From Streptomyces spinoverrucosus (GTDB lineage: Bacteria; Actinomycetota; Actinomycetes; Streptomycetales; Streptomycetaceae), in NCBI RefSeq assembly GCF_015712165.1, contig NZ_JADPZX010000002.1, forward strand, positions 310,001 through 374,000: 64,000 bases of DNA, read 5' to 3'. Shown piece after piece: positions 7,777 to 15,988 of this stretch. Below the pieces are notes generated by a model that was given only the letters and a program-made list of their open reading frames with translations, was not told the DNA's origin and did not search any database. The translations under genes were made by a program, and so were the position numbers. Each line of letters starts with the position of its first letter. Position 1 is the stretch's first letter.

Positions 7777-9446
7777 GGCCGTGCGTCCTCCGTCGTCCTG
7801 CCCGTGTCCCCGTCCAGGAGCAGCCCCTGGCGTCGTACCGTCGCCGCGAGCGTACGGTGTCCTGCCTGTTCGGCGTGGACGACCCGCTCCTGGGGCAGGG
7901 CCCGCTGCCACCACTCGCCGGACGCGGCGTCGGCGGTGGCACGCAGGTCGACGAGAGCGGCGGCGAGCGTGCGGCGGGCGGCTTCCAGCGCGTCGGCGGC
8001 GGGCTGCGGCTCGGCCAGCAGGCGGGCCGTGCGCTCGCGGGCCCGTTCGGCGGCGGTCAGGGCGTGTTCGAGGCGAGCGCCCGCACTCCGGTTGGTGACG
8101 GCGACGGCGGCGACGAAGCCGACGAGCGCGCCGACGAAGGTGTCCACGACCCGTTCCGTGATCAGCACCCTCGGCTCCTGGAAGCCTGTGAACTCGGTGA
8201 TGAGCAGCGCCATCGGCGTGACGCACACGCTGCCGAGCCAGTAGTTGCGGCTGACCAGCGCCTCGGCGCCGAAACTGCAGGCGAGGCAGCACAGCACGAG
8301 CGCCGCCTGGCCGAGGTGGGCGAGTGGGGTGAGGGCGGCGAAGACGAGCACCCCGGCGAGGTTGCCGACGACGCGCTGAATGCCCCGGCTCCAGGTGAGC
8401 GTGATGTTGGCCTGGTAGAGGGCGGCCGCGGTGACCAGCGCCCAGTACGGGCGGCCGATGCCGAGCGCCAGGGAGGCGTATCCGGCGAGGGCACAGCCGA
8501 GGGCGGTACGGACGGCGATCGGGCCGAGGGACCTGAGGGCGCGCCGCAACGGCCGGTGCGGTGCGGCCAGTTCGACGTCCACGCCGAGCAGTTCGTCGGC
8601 GTCGGGGTCGCCCGCGTACGGCACGGGCCGGGTGCCGCGCAGGTCTCGGGCCCAGGCGCGCAGCCGTGCGGGATCGGTGTCGGCGGGCGCGGCGAGGGCG
8701 ACCTCGGCGCGGACGACGAGGGCGCGCAGGGCACGTCGGGTCGTGGAGCGGGCCCCGGCGGACAGCAGTGACTGCCAGGCCGCCTGCACGGCGGCGGCCG
8801 CGGCGGCGCGGGCCCTGGCGTGCCCTTCGACGGTGCCGCGCGTCTCGGCGTACGCGGCGGCGGCGTTCAGGGCCTGTGCGGTGGCGCGGCGCTCGGGGCC
8901 GTGCGGGCGGACCAGGCCCGGGGCCATGCCGACGAGCCAGGCCCACGCGCCGGCGGCGATACCCAGCGCCAGGTGTCCGGGCACCTGGTCCAGGGACTGC
9001 GGGGCGAACAGCGCGGCGGAGCTGACGAAGGTGAGGACGACGTTGCCGGGCGGGCCGATCCGGGCGGCGTCGCACAGCGCCTTCTGGACGGCCGCCAGCA
9101 GCGCGCCGACGGTGACCAGCACGACGGCGTTGGTGGTGAGCGAGGCCGTGACCAGCGCGGTGGCGAGGCCGCCGAGCATGCCGAGCACCACCCACGCCAG
9201 AGCCCGGGCCCGGGCGGCGTACGGACGATTATGGGCGTACAGGGCGCACAGGGAGCCGGCCATCGTGTACATGGCCAGGTCGAGGCGGTCCATGGTGAGC
9301 AGGGTCAGGTTGGGCGGAGCGAGCGCGACCACCACGCTCAGCGCGGGCTTGAACCAGATCTCGGAGGGTCGGCCCACGCGCAGCACACCGGCGACCGGGA
9401 GCCGGCGCACACGCGGGGTCGGAGGGGCGGGGGGCGCACTGCTCAT
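7773..9446 (-). CDS. FUSC family membrane protein (aromatic-acid/efflux type)
   Basis: A 557-residue protein with two blocks of transmembrane helices (about residues 30-170 and 320-445). Each is followed by a soluble alanine/arginine-rich helical segment. This is the fusaric-acid-resistance (FUSC) layout shared with AaeB/YccS-type exporters. The second block contains the family's IGRPYWALVTAAALYQANITLTWSRGIQRVVG, with the conserved R-x-x-G-N/T-x-x-G element. It starts with ATG at 9446, only 6 bases downstream of a -10-like TAACAT, suggesting a leaderless transcript. The following marR gene overlaps it by 4 bases. The pairing suggests that a MarR ligand induces export of a weak acid or phenolic compound. 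Confidence 0.87.
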   Translation of the reverse strand: MSSAPPAPPTPRVRRLPVAGVLRVGRPSEIWFKPALSVVVALAPPNLTLLTMDRLDLAMYTMAGSLCALYAHNRPYAARARALAWVVLGMLGGLATALVTASLTTNAVVLVTVGALLAAVQKALCDAARIGPPGNVVLTFVSSAALFAPQSLDQVPGHLALGIAAGAWAWLVGMAPGLVRPHGPERRATAQALNAAAAYAETRGTVEGHARARAAAAAAVQAAWQSLLSAGARSTTRRALRALVVRAEVALAAPADTDPARLRAWARDLRGTRPVPYAGDPDADELLGVDVELAAPHRPLRRALRSLGPIAVRTALGCALAGYASLALGIGRPYWALVTAAALYQANITLTWSRGIQRVVGNLAGVLVFAALTPLAHLGQAALVLCCLACSFGAEALVSRNYWLGSVCVTPMALLITEFTGFQEPRVLITERVVDTFVGALVGFVAAVAVTNRSAGARLEHALTAAERARERTARLLAEPQPAADALEAARRTLAAALVDLRATADAASGEWWQRALPQERVVHAEQAGHRTLAATVRRQGLLLDGDTGRTTEDARP

Positions 9447-9452
9447 GGAAAT

Positions 9453-9480
9453 ATGTTAGCAAGTGTTTTACTCGTAAAAC
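9453..9480 (-). promoter_or_regulatory. Promoter and MarR-type operator of the FUSC-marR operon
   Basis: A perfect dyad GTTTTAC (9465-9471) / GTAAAAC (9474-9480) with a 2-base spacer stands out in an AT-rich island. On the minus strand TAACAT (9458-9453) serves as a -10 box ending 6 bases before the ATG. The dyad covers the -35 region, the classic position for repression by the MarR protein encoded in the operon. Confidence 0.65.
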
Positions 9481-9539
9481 GAATGCGCTCTGTCGAGCGC
9501 TCCCCGCGTACACCCTTGCGCTCGCGTGCGCGCCGCATG

Positions 9540-9604
9540 AACCGGGCATCCCTATCGAGCGGGGTCCCTATCAACCGGGCATCCCTCATGAACCGGGCAT
9601 CCCT
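9540..9604. repeat. Three direct copies of a 14-base motif
   Basis: AACCGGGCATCCCT occurs exactly at 9540-9553, 9573-9586 and 9591-9604 (offsets 33 and 18 bases), in the short gap before the DUF5134 gene. ATGA precedes the first and third copies. A fourth, divergent copy (GGGGTCCCTATC) lies between the first two. Function unknown. Confidence 0.8.
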
Positions 9605-9633
9605 GGAACCGACCGTCGAGCGGGGAGGTGCGG

Positions 9634-10188
9634 ATGCACGGACCGGCCGCGTCGGGCTGGCTGCTGGTCGCGCTGTGCGTGGCGACCGGCACCTACTGCC
9701 TGCTGCGCCTGCGCAGCGGGGTCGAGGAGCAGCGCCGTTCGGCGGGGGACGAGGCGCTGATGGGTTTCGGCATGGCCGCGATGGCCGTACCGGCGGCGGT
9801 GTACACGCCACCGCAGTGGGCCTGGCCCGTCTACGCGGTCGTCTTCGGTGGGGCGGCCCTGCGCGCCCTGTGGACGGCGCGCACCGGCACACACCACCTG
9901 CACCACTCGGTGGGCGCCTCGGCCATGGTCTACATGGCGTGGGCGATGGCCGACGCCCCGGCCGCCGCCCAGGGACACGGGCACGGCGGCTCCGGACACC
10001 CGCTGCTGACAGGCGCGCTGCTGCTGTACTTCACCGGATACGTCCTGCTGGGCGGAGCCAGACTGATCCCGGTGCCCGCCGTGGCGGGCGGCCCATCGGC
10101 CACCGGGTGGAGCGACCGGCCCGAACTGGCGCGGGCCTGCCGACTGTCGATGGGCATCGCCATGGTCGCGATGCTCATCACGCTCTGA
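9634..10188 (+). CDS. DUF5134 domain-containing membrane protein
   Basis: A 184-residue protein with about five predicted transmembrane helices, for example GWLLVALCVATGTYCLLRL, MAAMAVPAAVYT, WPVYAVVFGGAALRALW and LLTGALLLYFTGYVLLGGA. A histidine-rich loop (HHLHHS, and GHGHGGSGH) lies between helices and might bind metal. The ATG at 9634 has GGAGG at correct spacing; a GTG two codons earlier is less likely. In streptomycetes DUF5134 proteins often sit next to M56 metallopeptidases, as here, so the pair may work together at the membrane. Molecular function is unknown. Confidence 0.8.
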   Translation: MHGPAASGWLLVALCVATGTYCLLRLRSGVEEQRRSAGDEALMGFGMAAMAVPAAVYTPPQWAWPVYAVVFGGAALRALWTARTGTHHLHHSVGASAMVYMAWAMADAPAAAQGHGHGGSGHPLLTGALLLYFTGYVLLGGARLIPVPAVAGGPSATGWSDRPELARACRLSMGIAMVAMLITL

Positions 10189-10291
10189 GACTCACTCCGT
10201 GCACAGCCAGGTTGTGAGCGAAACCGTGGCATGCGTCACTTGCCGGAAGGAGCCGTACCTCTCAGTAGCCTGCCGCTCATAGGCTGTTCCC

Positions 10292-11227
10292 ATGATGGTC
10301 CCCGCCGCACTCCTGCTGCTCGGCGCCCTGACCGCCGTCCTGGCCCCGCGGCTGCTCGCCCGGGCCGACTGGCCGGACCGCGAACCGGTGGTGGCGCTGT
10401 GGGCCTGGCAGTGCGTGGTGGCGGGCGTCCTGCTGTGCTGCGCACTGTCGATGACGCTCAGCGCGGCGGCGGCCTGGCAGGCCGTGCGCGGCCATGTGTT
10501 CGCACCCGCGCCGAGCGCGGTCGTCGAGGCGTATGCGCTGGGTGCGGCGGTCCCCTGGGCGGCGGCGACCGCGGTGTCGCTCGCCTGCGGCGCGGTGTGG
10601 AGCGCGGCGATGCTGGTCCGGGAGGTCGTACGAGCCCGCGCGCTGTGTCGGCGACGGCGGGCCGAACTCCTCGTCCGCGCCCCGCTGCTGCCCGGCGAGG
10701 AACCCGCCGACGGGCGGCTCGTGGTCCTGGAGGGTGAGCGGCCGGACGCCTGGTGGCTGCCCGGCACGGCGCCCCGACTCGTCATCACCACGGCCGCGCT
10801 GCGCCGCCTGAAGGGGCGGCAACTGGACGCCGTCCTGGCACACGAGCAGGGCCACGCGCGGGCCCGGCACGACTGGCTGCTGCACTGCTCGGCCGCGCTC
10901 GCGGGCGGGTTCCCGCAGGTGCGGGTGTTCGCCGCGTTCCGTGACGAGATGCACCGGCTGGTGGAACTCGCCGCGGACGACGTGGCCTCCCGCCGCTTCG
11001 GCCGCCTCACCACCGCCCTGGCGCTGGTGGAACTCAACGAGGACCGGGGCCTGTTCGGCCCCGGCCCGGCCCCGCACGCGGACGTGCCCCAGCGGGTGCA
11101 CCGCCTGCTCACTCCCCCGGCCCGCCTCACCGCGGCCCACCGGCTGCGCCTGACGGCGACGGCGGCCATGGTGCCGGTGGTGCCGCTGCTGGTGGCGTTC
11201 GTGCCGGGGTTGCGGGCGCTGGGGTAG
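10292..11227 (+). CDS. M56 family membrane metallopeptidase (BlaR1/MecR1-like)
   Basis: A 311-residue integral membrane zinc protease. The zinc motif is HEQGH (about residues 188-192), followed by RARHDWLL, and ELAADDVASRRFG supplies the downstream acidic ligand. Hydrophobic helices flank the domain at the N terminus, in the middle (WAAATAVSLACGAVWSAAMLV) and at the C terminus (MVPVVPLLVAFVPGL). BlaR1-type relatives cleave a BlaI repressor in response to cell-wall stress, but here the sensor domain and an adjacent blaI are absent, so the target is unknown. Start is ATG at 10292, immediately followed by a second ATG. Confidence 0.88.
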   Translation: MMVPAALLLLGALTAVLAPRLLARADWPDREPVVALWAWQCVVAGVLLCCALSMTLSAAAAWQAVRGHVFAPAPSAVVEAYALGAAVPWAAATAVSLACGAVWSAAMLVREVVRARALCRRRRAELLVRAPLLPGEEPADGRLVVLEGERPDAWWLPGTAPRLVITTAALRRLKGRQLDAVLAHEQGHARARHDWLLHCSAALAGGFPQVRVFAAFRDEMHRLVELAADDVASRRFGRLTTALALVELNEDRGLFGPGPAPHADVPQRVHRLLTPPARLTAAHRLRLTATAAMVPVVPLLVAFVPGLRALG

Positions 11228-11340
11228 CCGCGCGTCCCGGTGCCGCGGCCGGCGCCTGCAGCGCTCAGATCAAGCCTTCCTGCGCCCCAGTTACCCTCGG
11301 TCATTGGCCTCCCGCCCCAAGCGTCGGCAAAGATCGCACC

Positions 11341-12012
11341 ATGCACCAACCGTCCGTCGATTCCCCGCCCCGCCCATCCGTCCGTCACACAACTCTCCGT
11401 GCCGGGATCGCGCTGGCGTCGATCTCGCTGCTGCTTCTCGTCCTGGTCGCCGCCGAGTGGGGGCCGGTGATCGTCCTGGACCGCGTGCTCTCCCGGACCA
11501 CCCACCGCTGGGCGGTCGAGGAGTCCGGGCTCACACAGGTGTGCCGGGTGCTCACGGACTGGGTGTGGGATCCGCAGACGATGCGCGTCCTGTGCGCGGG
11601 TGTCGTGCTGTGGCTGGTGTGGCGGCGCTCGGCGTGGTGGACGGCGGCGTGGCTGGCGGTCACCGTGGCGGTGAGCACCTGCGTGCAGCAGGCCATGAAG
11701 GCCGCGGTCGGCCGTGAACGGCCCGTCTGGCCCGACCCCGTCGACTCGGCCCATTACGCGGCCTTCCCGTCCGGCCACGCCATGACGGCCACGGTGGTCC
11801 TGGGCCTGCTGCTGTGGCTCCTGCACCACTGTCGCGCCGGCCGCACCCTGTTCCGTGCGGCCCTTGCTGTCGCCCTGGTGTCGGTGGCCGGCGTCGGCCT
11901 GACCCGGGTGTGGCTCGGCGTGCACTGGCCGACGGACGTGGTCGCCGGCTGGCTGCTCGGGGCGATGGTGGTGGCCCTGGCGGTGACGGCCCACAAGCGT
12001 TGGCATCCCTGA
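11341..12012 (+). CDS. PAP2 family phosphatase
   Basis: A 223-residue integral membrane lipid phosphatase. All three catalytic motifs are present: KAAVGRERP (motif 1, about residue 120), YAAFPSGHAMTA (motif 2, catalytic His) and RVWLGVHWPTDVVAG (motif 3, nucleophilic His). About six hydrophobic helices surround them. Such enzymes dephosphorylate phosphatidate or undecaprenyl pyrophosphate on the outer face of the membrane. No operon partner is evident; the M56 gene upstream is 113 bases away on the same strand. Confidence 0.9.
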   Translation: MHQPSVDSPPRPSVRHTTLRAGIALASISLLLLVLVAAEWGPVIVLDRVLSRTTHRWAVEESGLTQVCRVLTDWVWDPQTMRVLCAGVVLWLVWRRSAWWTAAWLAVTVAVSTCVQQAMKAAVGRERPVWPDPVDSAHYAAFPSGHAMTATVVLGLLLWLLHHCRAGRTLFRAALAVALVSVAGVGLTRVWLGVHWPTDVVAGWLLGAMVVALAVTAHKRWHP

Positions 12013-12092
12013 CCGCAGGGCCGTGCGTCAGGGCCGGTTGGTGTGGCACCGTTCCTCGGACGGCGTGGCGGGTCGGCCCATAGGATCACCGC

Positions 12093-12782
12093 ATGACCGC
12101 CGTTCTGTTCGACTTCTCCGGAACCCTCTTCCGGGTCGAGTCCACCGAGGCCTGGCTGCGCGGCGTCCTCACCAAGGCCGAAGTCGTCCTGACCGAACCC
12201 GAGTTCACCAAGGCGGCGCAGGCACTGGAGGCGGCGGGCGCGCTGCCCGGCGGGGCGGCCCCGCAGCACGTCCCCGCCGAACTCGCCGAGCTGTGGGAGG
12301 TCCGCGACCGGACCCCCGAGGAGCACCGGGCCGCCTACACCGGCCTCTCGCGCCAAGTTCCGCTGCCCGACCCAAGGCTGCACGACGCCCTCTACGAGCG
12401 CCACATGTCACCGGACGCGTGGACGCCGTACCCGGACGCCGCCGAGGTGCTGGGCGCGCTGCGTGAACGCGGGATCGGCGTCGGCGTGGTCAGCAACATC
12501 GGCTGGGATCCGCGCCCGGTCTTCCGCGCGCACGGGCTCGACGAGTACGTGGACACGTACGTCCTGTCGTACGAGCACGGCATCCGCAAACCGGACCCGC
12601 GACTGTTCGCGGCCGCCTGCGCCGAGCTCGGCGCCGACCCGCGGGAGGTGCTGATGGTGGGGGACGACCGGCGGGCCGACGGCGGCGCGGCGGCGCTGGG
12701 CTGCGCGGTGCACTTCGTGGACCATCTGCCGGCCGACCGGCGGCCGGACGGGCTGCGCCCGGTGCTGGGCCTGGTGCGCTGA
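12093..12782 (+). CDS. HAD family hydrolase with DxS nucleophile motif
   Basis: A 229-residue haloacid-dehalogenase-superfamily protein with an alpha-helical cap. Motif I is DFSGTL at residue 7, where the second Asp of the usual DxDGT is Ser. Motif II is VVSNIG, motif III is the Lys in GIRKPDPRLF, and motif IV is MVGDDRRAD. The missing second Asp normally supplies the general acid for phosphatase chemistry, so the enzyme may have altered or no phosphatase activity; this is inference. Related sequences with the same change occur in streptomycetes. It ends in the first of three short direct repeats (12773-12831). Confidence 0.85.
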   Translation: MTAVLFDFSGTLFRVESTEAWLRGVLTKAEVVLTEPEFTKAAQALEAAGALPGGAAPQHVPAELAELWEVRDRTPEEHRAAYTGLSRQVPLPDPRLHDALYERHMSPDAWTPYPDAAEVLGALRERGIGVGVVSNIGWDPRPVFRAHGLDEYVDTYVLSYEHGIRKPDPRLFAAACAELGADPREVLMVGDDRRADGGAAALGCAVHFVDHLPADRRPDGLRPVLGLVR

Positions 12783-12831
12783 TCCCCGCTCTGCTCGGTG
12801 CGCCGATCCCGGCTCGGCCGGTGCGCTGATC
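12773..12831. repeat. Short tandem repeat at the 3' end of the HAD gene
   Basis: GGTGCGCTGATC (12773-12784), GGTGCGCCGATC (12797-12808) and GGTGCGCTGATC (12820-12831) are spaced 24 and 23 bases apart. The stop codon of the HAD gene lies in the first copy, so expansion may have followed loss of a longer C terminus. Confidence 0.7.
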
Positions 12832-12931
12832 TCGCAAGACCACCGCCCACCCCGGACGATCCCCCGCGTCGCCCGGGGCAGGACGGCACCACCGGCACCG
12901 GCCGCTCATGGGCCGGTCCGGACGCGTTGAG

Positions 12932-12956
12932 TATAGTTGGCTGGCAGCCAGTCAAC
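12932..12956 (+). promoter_or_regulatory. Autoregulatory promoter/operator of the TetR gene
   Basis: GTTGGCTGG (12936-12944) and CCAGTCAAC (12948-12956) form a dyad with one mismatch around CAG. It overlaps a -10-like TATAGT (12932-12937) and lies just upstream of the AGGAG ribosome site of the regulator gene. This is the usual arrangement for TetR self-repression. Confidence 0.7.
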
Positions 12957-12970
12957 GCAGGAGTTACAGC

Positions 12971-13738
12971 ATGACCCCCCGTAGCGCCTCGGTCAATCAA
13001 GAGTTGCGGCGGCGCTCCCGGGAGCGGCTTCTGCAGGCGGCGGTCGAGCTGGTGAGCGAGCGGGGATACGAGGCGACGACGCTCGGGGACATCGCGGACC
13101 GGGCCGGATCGGCGCGCGGACTGGTGTCGTACTACTTCCCGGGCAAGCGCCAGCTGGTGCAGTCGGCCGTGCACCGGCTGATGCACCGCACCCTGGAGGA
13201 GGCGCTGGAGCGCGAGCCGCGCACCGAGGACGGCCGGGAGCGGATGGCGCGGGCCATCGACGCGATCCTGGGGCTGGCCCGGGACCGGACCGTGCTGATG
13301 CGTCAGCACATGGCCGGGCTGCTGGACACCGAGGGTTTTGTGCAGTGCCCGGAGCAGCAGCGGCTGGCGGAACTGCTGCGCGACACCGTGGCCCGGCACG
13401 GCTCGTCCGACACCGGCACCGACTATCCGATGCTGCGCGCGCTGCTCATGGGCTCGGTCTACGCGATGGTGCTGCCGAACGTGGGGATGCCGATCGCTCC
13501 CCTGCGCGCCGAGCTGTTCCGGCGCTACCGCCTCGACTGGGAGCTGGGGGTCCCGCCGGACACCGAAGCGCCCGGCGGGACATGGGACACGGATGTGTCC
13601 CGCTTCTTCGCGACTGGAGCGACTGGAGCGGCCCAAGCGACCGGAACCACCGAAGCGGCGGTAGCGACCGAAGCGGCTGGCACGCCGGGTGCGCCCGTGC
13701 CGCCCGTCGATGATCAGTCGTCGTCGAAGCCGAAGTAG
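12971..13738 (+). CDS. TetR family transcriptional regulator
   Basis: A 255-residue repressor. The N-terminal HTH is typical: RRRSRERLLQAAVELVSERGYEATTLGDIADRAGSARGLVSYYFPGKRQLV. The ligand-binding domain runs from about residue 60 to 205. The last ~45 residues are a low-complexity Ala/Thr/Gly tail from short DNA duplications, ending in a Ser/Lys cluster. The ATG at 12971 has AGGAG upstream, and the longer open frame would translate through the operator. Its 3' end overlaps the convergent LVIVD gene by 25 bases. No obvious target gene is divergent, so self-control is all the sequence shows. Confidence 0.88.
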   Translation: MTPRSASVNQELRRRSRERLLQAAVELVSERGYEATTLGDIADRAGSARGLVSYYFPGKRQLVQSAVHRLMHRTLEEALEREPRTEDGRERMARAIDAILGLARDRTVLMRQHMAGLLDTEGFVQCPEQQRLAELLRDTVARHGSSDTGTDYPMLRALLMGSVYAMVLPNVGMPIAPLRAELFRRYRLDWELGVPPDTEAPGGTWDTDVSRFFATGATGAAQATGTTEAAVATEAAGTPGAPVPPVDDQSSSKPK

Positions 13739-15228
13739 TCCGGCTGCGTCTGCACGTTGAGCTCACGCAGCTTGACCCACCGCGCGGGATCCGTGCGCCG
13801 GTCGTCGAGCTTCAGGACGTCGAAGCCCTTCGCCATGTCGTTCGAGTAGATGTAGCCGTTGTAGTAGTACGCCGACCAGGACCCGCCACTCGAGAGGCTC
13901 TCGGTGCTCAGCGGGCCGCGCTCGAAGTAGGCGATCTCCCTGGGGCGCGCGGAGTCGGTGAAGTCCCAGACCGAGACACCGCCCTGGTACCAGGCCTGGA
14001 CCATGATGTCCCTGCCCCTGACCGGGATCATCGAGCCGTTGTGGGCGACGCAGTTCTCGGTGTCCGCCTGGTGCCGGGGGATCTTGTAGTAGCTGCGGAA
14101 GACGAGCTTGCGCTTGTCGCCCTTGCCGACGATGTCGTAGATGCCGTCGGCGCCCCGGTTCGGGCCGATCTCCGCGTTGCAGACGGCCGCGCCGCCACCG
14201 CCGAGCTCGTCGGTGAAGACGACCTTGTTGGCCTTCAGGTTGAAGGTCGCCGAGTGCCAGAAGGCGAAGTTGACGTTGTCCTGCACCCGGTCGATGACCT
14301 TCGGGCGCTCCGGGTCCTTGATGGAGAACAGGATGCCGTCGCCCATGCAGGCGCCCGCGGCCAGGTCCTTCGAGGGCAGCACGGTGATGTCGTGGCAGCC
14401 GGTGGTCTTGGAGACACCCGGGTTGGTGGGTCCGCCCGGGTTGCCGCCGCCGTCGGGGCCTTCACCCGGGAAGAGCACCGGGAAGCCCACCACGGCGGCC
14501 TTCTCGGGGGCGTGCCGCGGCACCTTGATGACCGAGATGCCGTCGTGCGGCGGCTGGCAGTCGGGGTAGGCGGCGTTCGGCGAGTACGAGGAGACGTAGA
14601 TGTAGACGTTGCGGCGCTCGGGCACCAGCGTGTGGGTGTGCGAGCCGCAGGCGGTCTCGACGGCGGCGACGTACCGGGGGTTGCGCTTGTCGCTGATGTC
14701 GAAGACCTTCATGCCCTCCCAGGAGGACTTCTCGGTCACCGGCTGCGTGGTGCTGCTGCAACTGCTGTCGCTGCGCGAGGAGTCGGTGGACAGGAACAGC
14801 AGGTCGCCGGAGACGGAGATGTCGTTCTGCGAGCCGGGGCACAGCACTTGGGCGACGGTCTTCGGTGCCCTCGGGTTGCTGATGTCGAAGATGCGGAAGC
14901 CGTCGTAGTTGCCGGCGAAGGCGTATCGGCCCTGGAAGGCGAGGTCCGAGTTGGTGCCGGGCAGTACGTCCTTGGGGATGTTGGTGAGGTGCTCGATGTT
15001 GGCGGAGTGGACGATCTCGTCCTTGCCGGGTATCTCCCCCGATTCCAGCGCCTCGCGCACCTCGGCCTGAGTGCTGCGCGAGACCTCCTGACCGGTCGAC
15101 GGGGCGTCGCCCGGGTCGGGGATCGCGCTCGCCGGATGAGCCGTCAGCAGTGCGGCCAGGAGTCCGGCGGCTGCGGTGGCAACGCCGAGACGTCTGAGCC
15201 GCGTTCGAGGATCTTTCGACAGGATCAC
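13714..15228 (-). CDS. Secreted LVIVD repeat beta-propeller protein
   Basis: A 504-residue exported protein. The N terminus has a long signal peptide (RTRLRRLGVATAAAGLLAALLTAHPASA). The mature part is built of LVIVD-type blades, visible as YDGFRIFDISNPRAPKTVAQV, MKVFDISDKRNPRYVAAV and VSVWDFTDSARPREIAYF. Several paired Cys residues and His in SHTHTL and WHSATF suggest a rigid extracellular fold. Function of the family is unknown. I chose the GTG at 15228 with GGGTAGG upstream. Its start faces the DUF305 lipoprotein gene across a 96-base gap, suggesting shared control. Confidence 0.85.
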   Translation of the reverse strand: MILSKDPRTRLRRLGVATAAAGLLAALLTAHPASAIPDPGDAPSTGQEVSRSTQAEVREALESGEIPGKDEIVHSANIEHLTNIPKDVLPGTNSDLAFQGRYAFAGNYDGFRIFDISNPRAPKTVAQVLCPGSQNDISVSGDLLFLSTDSSRSDSSCSSTTQPVTEKSSWEGMKVFDISDKRNPRYVAAVETACGSHTHTLVPERRNVYIYVSSYSPNAAYPDCQPPHDGISVIKVPRHAPEKAAVVGFPVLFPGEGPDGGGNPGGPTNPGVSKTTGCHDITVLPSKDLAAGACMGDGILFSIKDPERPKVIDRVQDNVNFAFWHSATFNLKANKVVFTDELGGGGAAVCNAEIGPNRGADGIYDIVGKGDKRKLVFRSYYKIPRHQADTENCVAHNGSMIPVRGRDIMVQAWYQGGVSVWDFTDSARPREIAYFERGPLSTESLSSGGSWSAYYYNGYIYSNDMAKGFDVLKLDDRRTDPARWVKLRELNVQTQPDYFGFDDD

Positions 15229-15324
15229 TGCGCCTACCCTTCTTCCGTTCGTCAGGAACGGTTCACGGACCTGAGCAGTATCGTCTTGGCCATGCACAGA
15301 TCAAAAGAGGGAAGCCGAGATGTA

Positions 15325-15972
15325 ATGCAGGTTTTCGCACGGGCGTTGGGCATCACGGTCTCGCTGACCGCGCTGGCCGTCCTGGGGCTCACGGCCTGCG
15401 ACTCCGGCACGGACGGCGAGCCGGACGGGGCGAGCGGCCCGTCGGTGATCGTGCCCGGCGCACCCGGCGAGGCCAACCGGACCCTGTCCGCCGAGGACGC
15501 GGCGAAGCAGCGGCCGGACGACGACTCCCCCAACTCCGCCGACGTCGACTTCACGCGGATGATGATCGAGCATCACGCACAGGCGCTTCAGATGACCGAA
15601 CTCGCCCCGGACCACGCCGAGTCGTCGCAGGTGAAGAAGGTGGCCGAGCGGATCGAGGCCGCGCAGCGACCGGAGATCGAGGTGATGCGCAGCTGGCTGA
15701 AGGAGCACGGGAAGACCGAGGAGGGCGGCGGTCACGACCATGCCGCGATGCCGGGCATGGCGACCGAGGCACAGTTGGGCAAGCTGCGGGCGGCGCGGGG
15801 AGAGGCCTTCGACCAGCTCTTCCTCACACTGATGATCACTCATCACGAGGGTGGGATCACGATGGCCGCGGAGGTGAAGGCGCAGGGCAACAACGTTCGG
15901 ATCGAGGAATTGGCCGACGATGTGATCGCCCAGCAGACCAGCGAGATCACGCGGATGCGCGGGATGCTGTGA
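15325..15972 (+). CDS. DUF305 family lipoprotein
   Basis: A 215-residue lipoprotein: the signal peptide ends in the lipobox LTAC at about residue 24. The mature domain is a four-helix, ferritin-like DUF305 fold with MMIEHHAQALQM and, at the second half-repeat, LMITHHEGGITMA. These His pairs with Met and Glu are thought to bind metal, and some relatives are linked to copper. Another His/Met cluster lies between the halves (GGGHDHAAMPGM). I prefer the ATG at 15325, after GAGGGAAG, over the ATG at 15292, which lacks a ribosome site. It is divergent from the secreted LVIVD gene. Confidence 0.86.
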   Translation: MQVFARALGITVSLTALAVLGLTACDSGTDGEPDGASGPSVIVPGAPGEANRTLSAEDAAKQRPDDDSPNSADVDFTRMMIEHHAQALQMTELAPDHAESSQVKKVAERIEAAQRPEIEVMRSWLKEHGKTEEGGGHDHAAMPGMATEAQLGKLRAARGEAFDQLFLTLMITHHEGGITMAAEVKAQGNNVRIEELADDVIAQQTSEITRMRGML

Positions 15973-15988
15973 GCGGCGACCGGCCCGG

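Noticed and set aside
6715..9195. An 826-residue open frame on the minus strand
   Set aside because: Its upstream two thirds is antisense-like Arg/Gly/Pro-rich shadow of the FUSC gene in another frame; only the part after 7776 is MarR.
12932..12956. Rho-independent terminator of the HAD gene
   Set aside because: The dyad is over 150 bases past the stop and overlaps a promoter-like TATAGT before tetR, so an operator fits better.
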